A stretch of 64,000 bases of DNA, from contig RPFO01000253.1 in NCBI GenBank assembly GCA_009746045.1, positions 2,509,888 to 2,573,887 of the forward strand, in the 5' to 3' direction. The notes beneath the pieces were generated by a model. The model was not told the DNA's origin and made no database searches. It saw only the letters and a program-made list of their open reading frames with translations. A program made the position numbers and the translations under genes. The stretch is from Mesostigma viride. Lineage: Eukaryota > Streptophyta > Mesostigmatophyceae > Mesostigmatales > Mesostigmataceae. Shown piece by piece: positions 61,641 to 64,000 of this stretch (position 1 is the first letter of the stretch; every line of letters begins with the position of its first letter).

Positions 61641-62170
61641 TCGTTGTCCTCTATGATGACCTGGGCCCACTTGGCCTTGTCCATCATCTTTGGTAGCTCG
61701 AGCCTGCCAATTATAAATGTCCTCTACTAGCTGTTCTTTGAAGGTGTGGGCCTTGCGGCGTCGAGCATTGCGGGGCCCGGCCCACGTAAGGAGGTGCCGG
61801 CCAGGCTGAGCTGGGCCGGGCGCAGCCCCGCGGGGGGGCCACGTGAGGTGTCTATACCTGGTTGGTGCGAGCTAAGTACCCTACTAACTGTAGGTGCCGC
61901 TGCTGGTGCTTAATTGTGATGTATGGCATGCCGAGGTACAGGTCCTCATTGTGAAATGCGAACATGAGCCGCACGGCAGCGTAGCCTACACGAAAAATGG
62001 ATCGCAGCATGTTGGTGATCGCGCCGTCCAGCTTTCTGGCCAGGTCGGCTGTGAGGGTTCACGTCCGTCTCGGCCCCGTACGTAAGAACAGGGAGGACTA
62101 GGACAGGTCATGTTTCTCTATCTTGCCCAAGGGCTTGCGCCACTGGGCCCGGTATTGGCGTACAACGTGC
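61640..62170 (-). pseudogene. LINE reverse transcriptase fragment, second copy
   Basis: Homologous to 43190-43510. Shared blocks include CGCGCCGTCCAGCTTT, GTACGTAAGAAC versus ATACGTGAGAAC, and CTTGCCCA(A/G)GGGCTTGCGCC. It is frameshifted and interrupted at its left end (plus coordinates) by low similarity and at the right by repeat R. Confidence 0.55.
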
Positions 62171-62212
62171 CAGGCATGCAAGGGAGATCCTCTTTATTAC
62201 TCTCACTGTTAT

Positions 62213-62746
62213 CAAAGAGACAACCAGCGCAGGCCAGAAATCGGGAGAATCCGGACCATGGTAGCTCGAGCCTGCCGTTATCTTTTCCGCGTTTTCGAGT
62301 CGTTCAGGATGATGAAGATGAATGGTGATGGAAATGTGTATCCTTGTGCATTGAAATTATGGCTGGCTTACGTGTGGAGCGACTAGATGACCTAGACGGT
62401 GGGGCCGGAAACAGCATGCTTGATCAGGGCGTGTGTTTCTAGCCTAACTGGCCGGGAGTGTCTAGTGGTGAGCACCATTGCTGCGATCGCTCTCCCACCA
62501 TTTACGAGGAAATACCCGCAAATGGAAAACCACTGAAAAGGTCTAGCTAGTCAGTCATCACGTTAGCCATGCCATGATTCCAAACGTCCAAGAACTGCAC
62601 ACGGTGCAAAGGCAAAAAGCCGGAGGACAGCACTTTCAAATGTGCGGCGGGAACCAAAAGCCCGCGGATGCCAGAAAACATCGTGTTGCGGCAGCGACGC
62701 GACGATGTGGACAACGAATCCAGTGCCAAGCTCGGAACGGCCGCAA
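62213..62746 (-). repeat. Repeat R, copy 2
   Basis: Matches 41798-42333. It lies immediately downstream (minus orientation) of the Penelope-like RT and repeats again at 63975, so it may act as the terminal repeat of that element. Confidence 0.8.
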
Positions 62747-62768
62747 AGGAGATCTGGCATCACAGGGT

Positions 62769-63608
62769 TCAGATGTGCGGAGATACTATGCGATCCAGCC
62801 GGTCCACGACCTGTTTGTAGAGCTTGTGCCAAGGGGCAGCACCGAACAGATGTGGGTGACGTTGCAAAAAACATCGGACTTGACGGAGCATAATGGCTCG
62901 GTCATAGTCTTTGACCAATAAACGCTGCAAGAGTTCAACAAGAGTCGTGATGAAATCAACACGATAAGAACAAAGACGGGAAAAACGATGTAACTGAGAA
63001 AGAACAACACCATATTTTGCTGTGTGGGAAAGGAGACTGTGAATATCGGGGTAACGAATAAAAGGAATTTGCTGGTATTTAGGATCCTTGCGCTTATCAT
63101 AGATAGCCGTACGCCAGCCCTTCTTGTTATGGGTAATGTTAAGATCGAGGTAATTGCAATGAGTATCCTCCGACGTGAGCTTTAATGTGAGGGACGCTTG
63201 CGGGTAGATGCCAGGCAGACCAGCGGTGATATACAAATGGGTTGCGAAATCAGGGTTGTCGAAAGCGATGACATCATCAATGTATCGACATGTATGGATA
63301 AAACGCCTGATGAGAACATCATCGTTTGAGGCAATGAGATTCTCCATGAATGCAAGCTCATAAGTGTATAGATAGAGGTTTGCAAGGAGCCCGGCACAGT
63401 TAGTGCCCATAGGGATGCCGATAGCTTGTTGGTATACATTGCCCGCAAAACAGATGAAGGTGTTATCAACAAGATAAGAGATCCAATGGACAAGGTCAGC
63501 CTTCGTGATAATATAATTATAACCATCCCGCACGATAGCACCTGCCGCGATCCCTGAGAGCCACGTTGCCGTGGGCTTGGTCTGAGAAACATCGAGTCTG
63601 AGAAACAT
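62769..63608 (-). pseudogene. Penelope-like reverse transcriptase fragment (279 aa)
   Basis: Residues about 59-75 read YQQAIGIPMGTNCAG (RT motif 4). HTCRYIDDVIAFDNPDF carries the catalytic DD. YLDLNITHNKKG, AIYDKRKDPKYQ, then YGVVLSQLHRFSRLC match the thumb-side blocks seen in a Penelope-like group (xYLDL, LYDKRDDF, YGVxxSQLIRY). Fingers and any GIY-YIG nuclease are absent, so it is a partial copy; the frame opens at a duplicated GAGAAACATCG. Assignment to Penelope rather than another RT lineage is by motif memory and not certain. Confidence 0.6.
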
Positions 63609-63974
63609 CGTTATTCTGATAATCGTTATGTTTGTTCATCCAGCTGTCTATTTTTTCACTGCCTACCCCTTTTCACCTTACACTTTTTCATTGGAGTGAG
63701 CTGGGCACGAGGCTTTAGACCCTGCATGTTGGATAGGAGACCCCCGGCCGGGCACCATCGGCGTTGAAAAATCAAACTCCTGACCCATACTCCAACATCG
63801 CCTGCTGTGCCTCACCACATCCCAGCAATGACCTTTCCTTTATTCCATTTTTGTTTTTGTTATTATTATTATTATGTTCGGAATTTTTCCCCGGAAGATT
63901 CCCCCGCACGATTCCCCCCGCTAGGTTCAGGCTCCAGTCGATGCTCGCCAAATGGCGCAAAAAAAGAAACATAT
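63609..63974. other. Sequence between RT fragment and next repeat R
   Basis: No recognised frame; a short (TTA)n tract near 63862 and paired GATTCCCCCG(C/A) phrases near 63900. Confidence 0.35.
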
Positions 63975-64000
63975 CAAAGAGACAACCAGCGCAGGCCAGA
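63975..64000 (-). repeat. Repeat R, copy 3, cut by the window end
   Basis: CAAAGAGACAACCAGCGCAG matches the start of the copies at 41798 and 62213. Confidence 0.75.

Overview
The window is nuclear DNA of a eukaryote, probably a green alga (Chlorophyta, perhaps chlamydomonadalean). The grounds are indirect: one spliced gene with GTGAG-type donors and GC-rich, alanine-rich exons, introns packed with minisatellites, and a dense mix of Ty3, Copia, LINE, Penelope-like and SINE-like elements. The species cannot be named. No rRNA, intact tRNA, CRISPR array or prokaryotic operon is seen.

Layout. 1-4435: unique sequence, a 668-bp foldback element whose termini are themselves palindromes, then about 1.3 kb of (GGGA)n and a (GGGT)n tract. 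4436-34012: one Ty3/chromodomain LTR retrotransposon, blown up to 29.6 kb by three insertions. Its own parts are LTRs of 614 and 611 bp, a small ORF with a viroplasmin/RNase H1-type hybrid-binding domain, Gag, Pol (PR-RT-RNaseH-IN-chromodomain) and a 750-aa third ORF after Pol. The insertions are a 4.5-kb Copia Gag-protease element in the integrase (target duplication ATGAT), a 2.2-kb element with 36-bp terminal direct repeats also in the integrase (AATTC), and an 11.45-kb LTR element in the third ORF (CCTTG). Removing each insertion with one target copy restores the reading frame exactly. The 11.45-kb element carries a Copia-like pol with protease after integrase, and a satellite-built inverted repeat enclosing a Tudor-like ORF.

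34013-45825: microsatellite, a 185-bp satellite, an ATACGC-rich inverted-repeat element, LINE fragments on both strands, and short retroposons (repeat R, and a 115/453-bp tRNA-like family). 45826-59680 (minus strand): the only convincing host gene, with 11 coding exons in consistent phase giving a 938-aa coiled-coil protein. Its C-terminal half resembles the outer-dynein-arm docking/CCDC151-CCDC63 type, so a ciliary role is possible but unproven. At least seven of its ten introns hold distinct tandem arrays, several touching splice sites. 59681-64000: upstream sequence, a long perfect hairpin, LINE remnants, and a Penelope-like reverse transcriptase fragment between two direct copies of repeat R.

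Most of the window is therefore recent transposon activity: the two younger LTR pairs each differ at about one base. Repeat R and the SINE-like family share an insertion-site rule (target duplications starting ATA, read on the element strand), which suggests one retroposition machinery, possibly the Penelope-like RT at the right edge.
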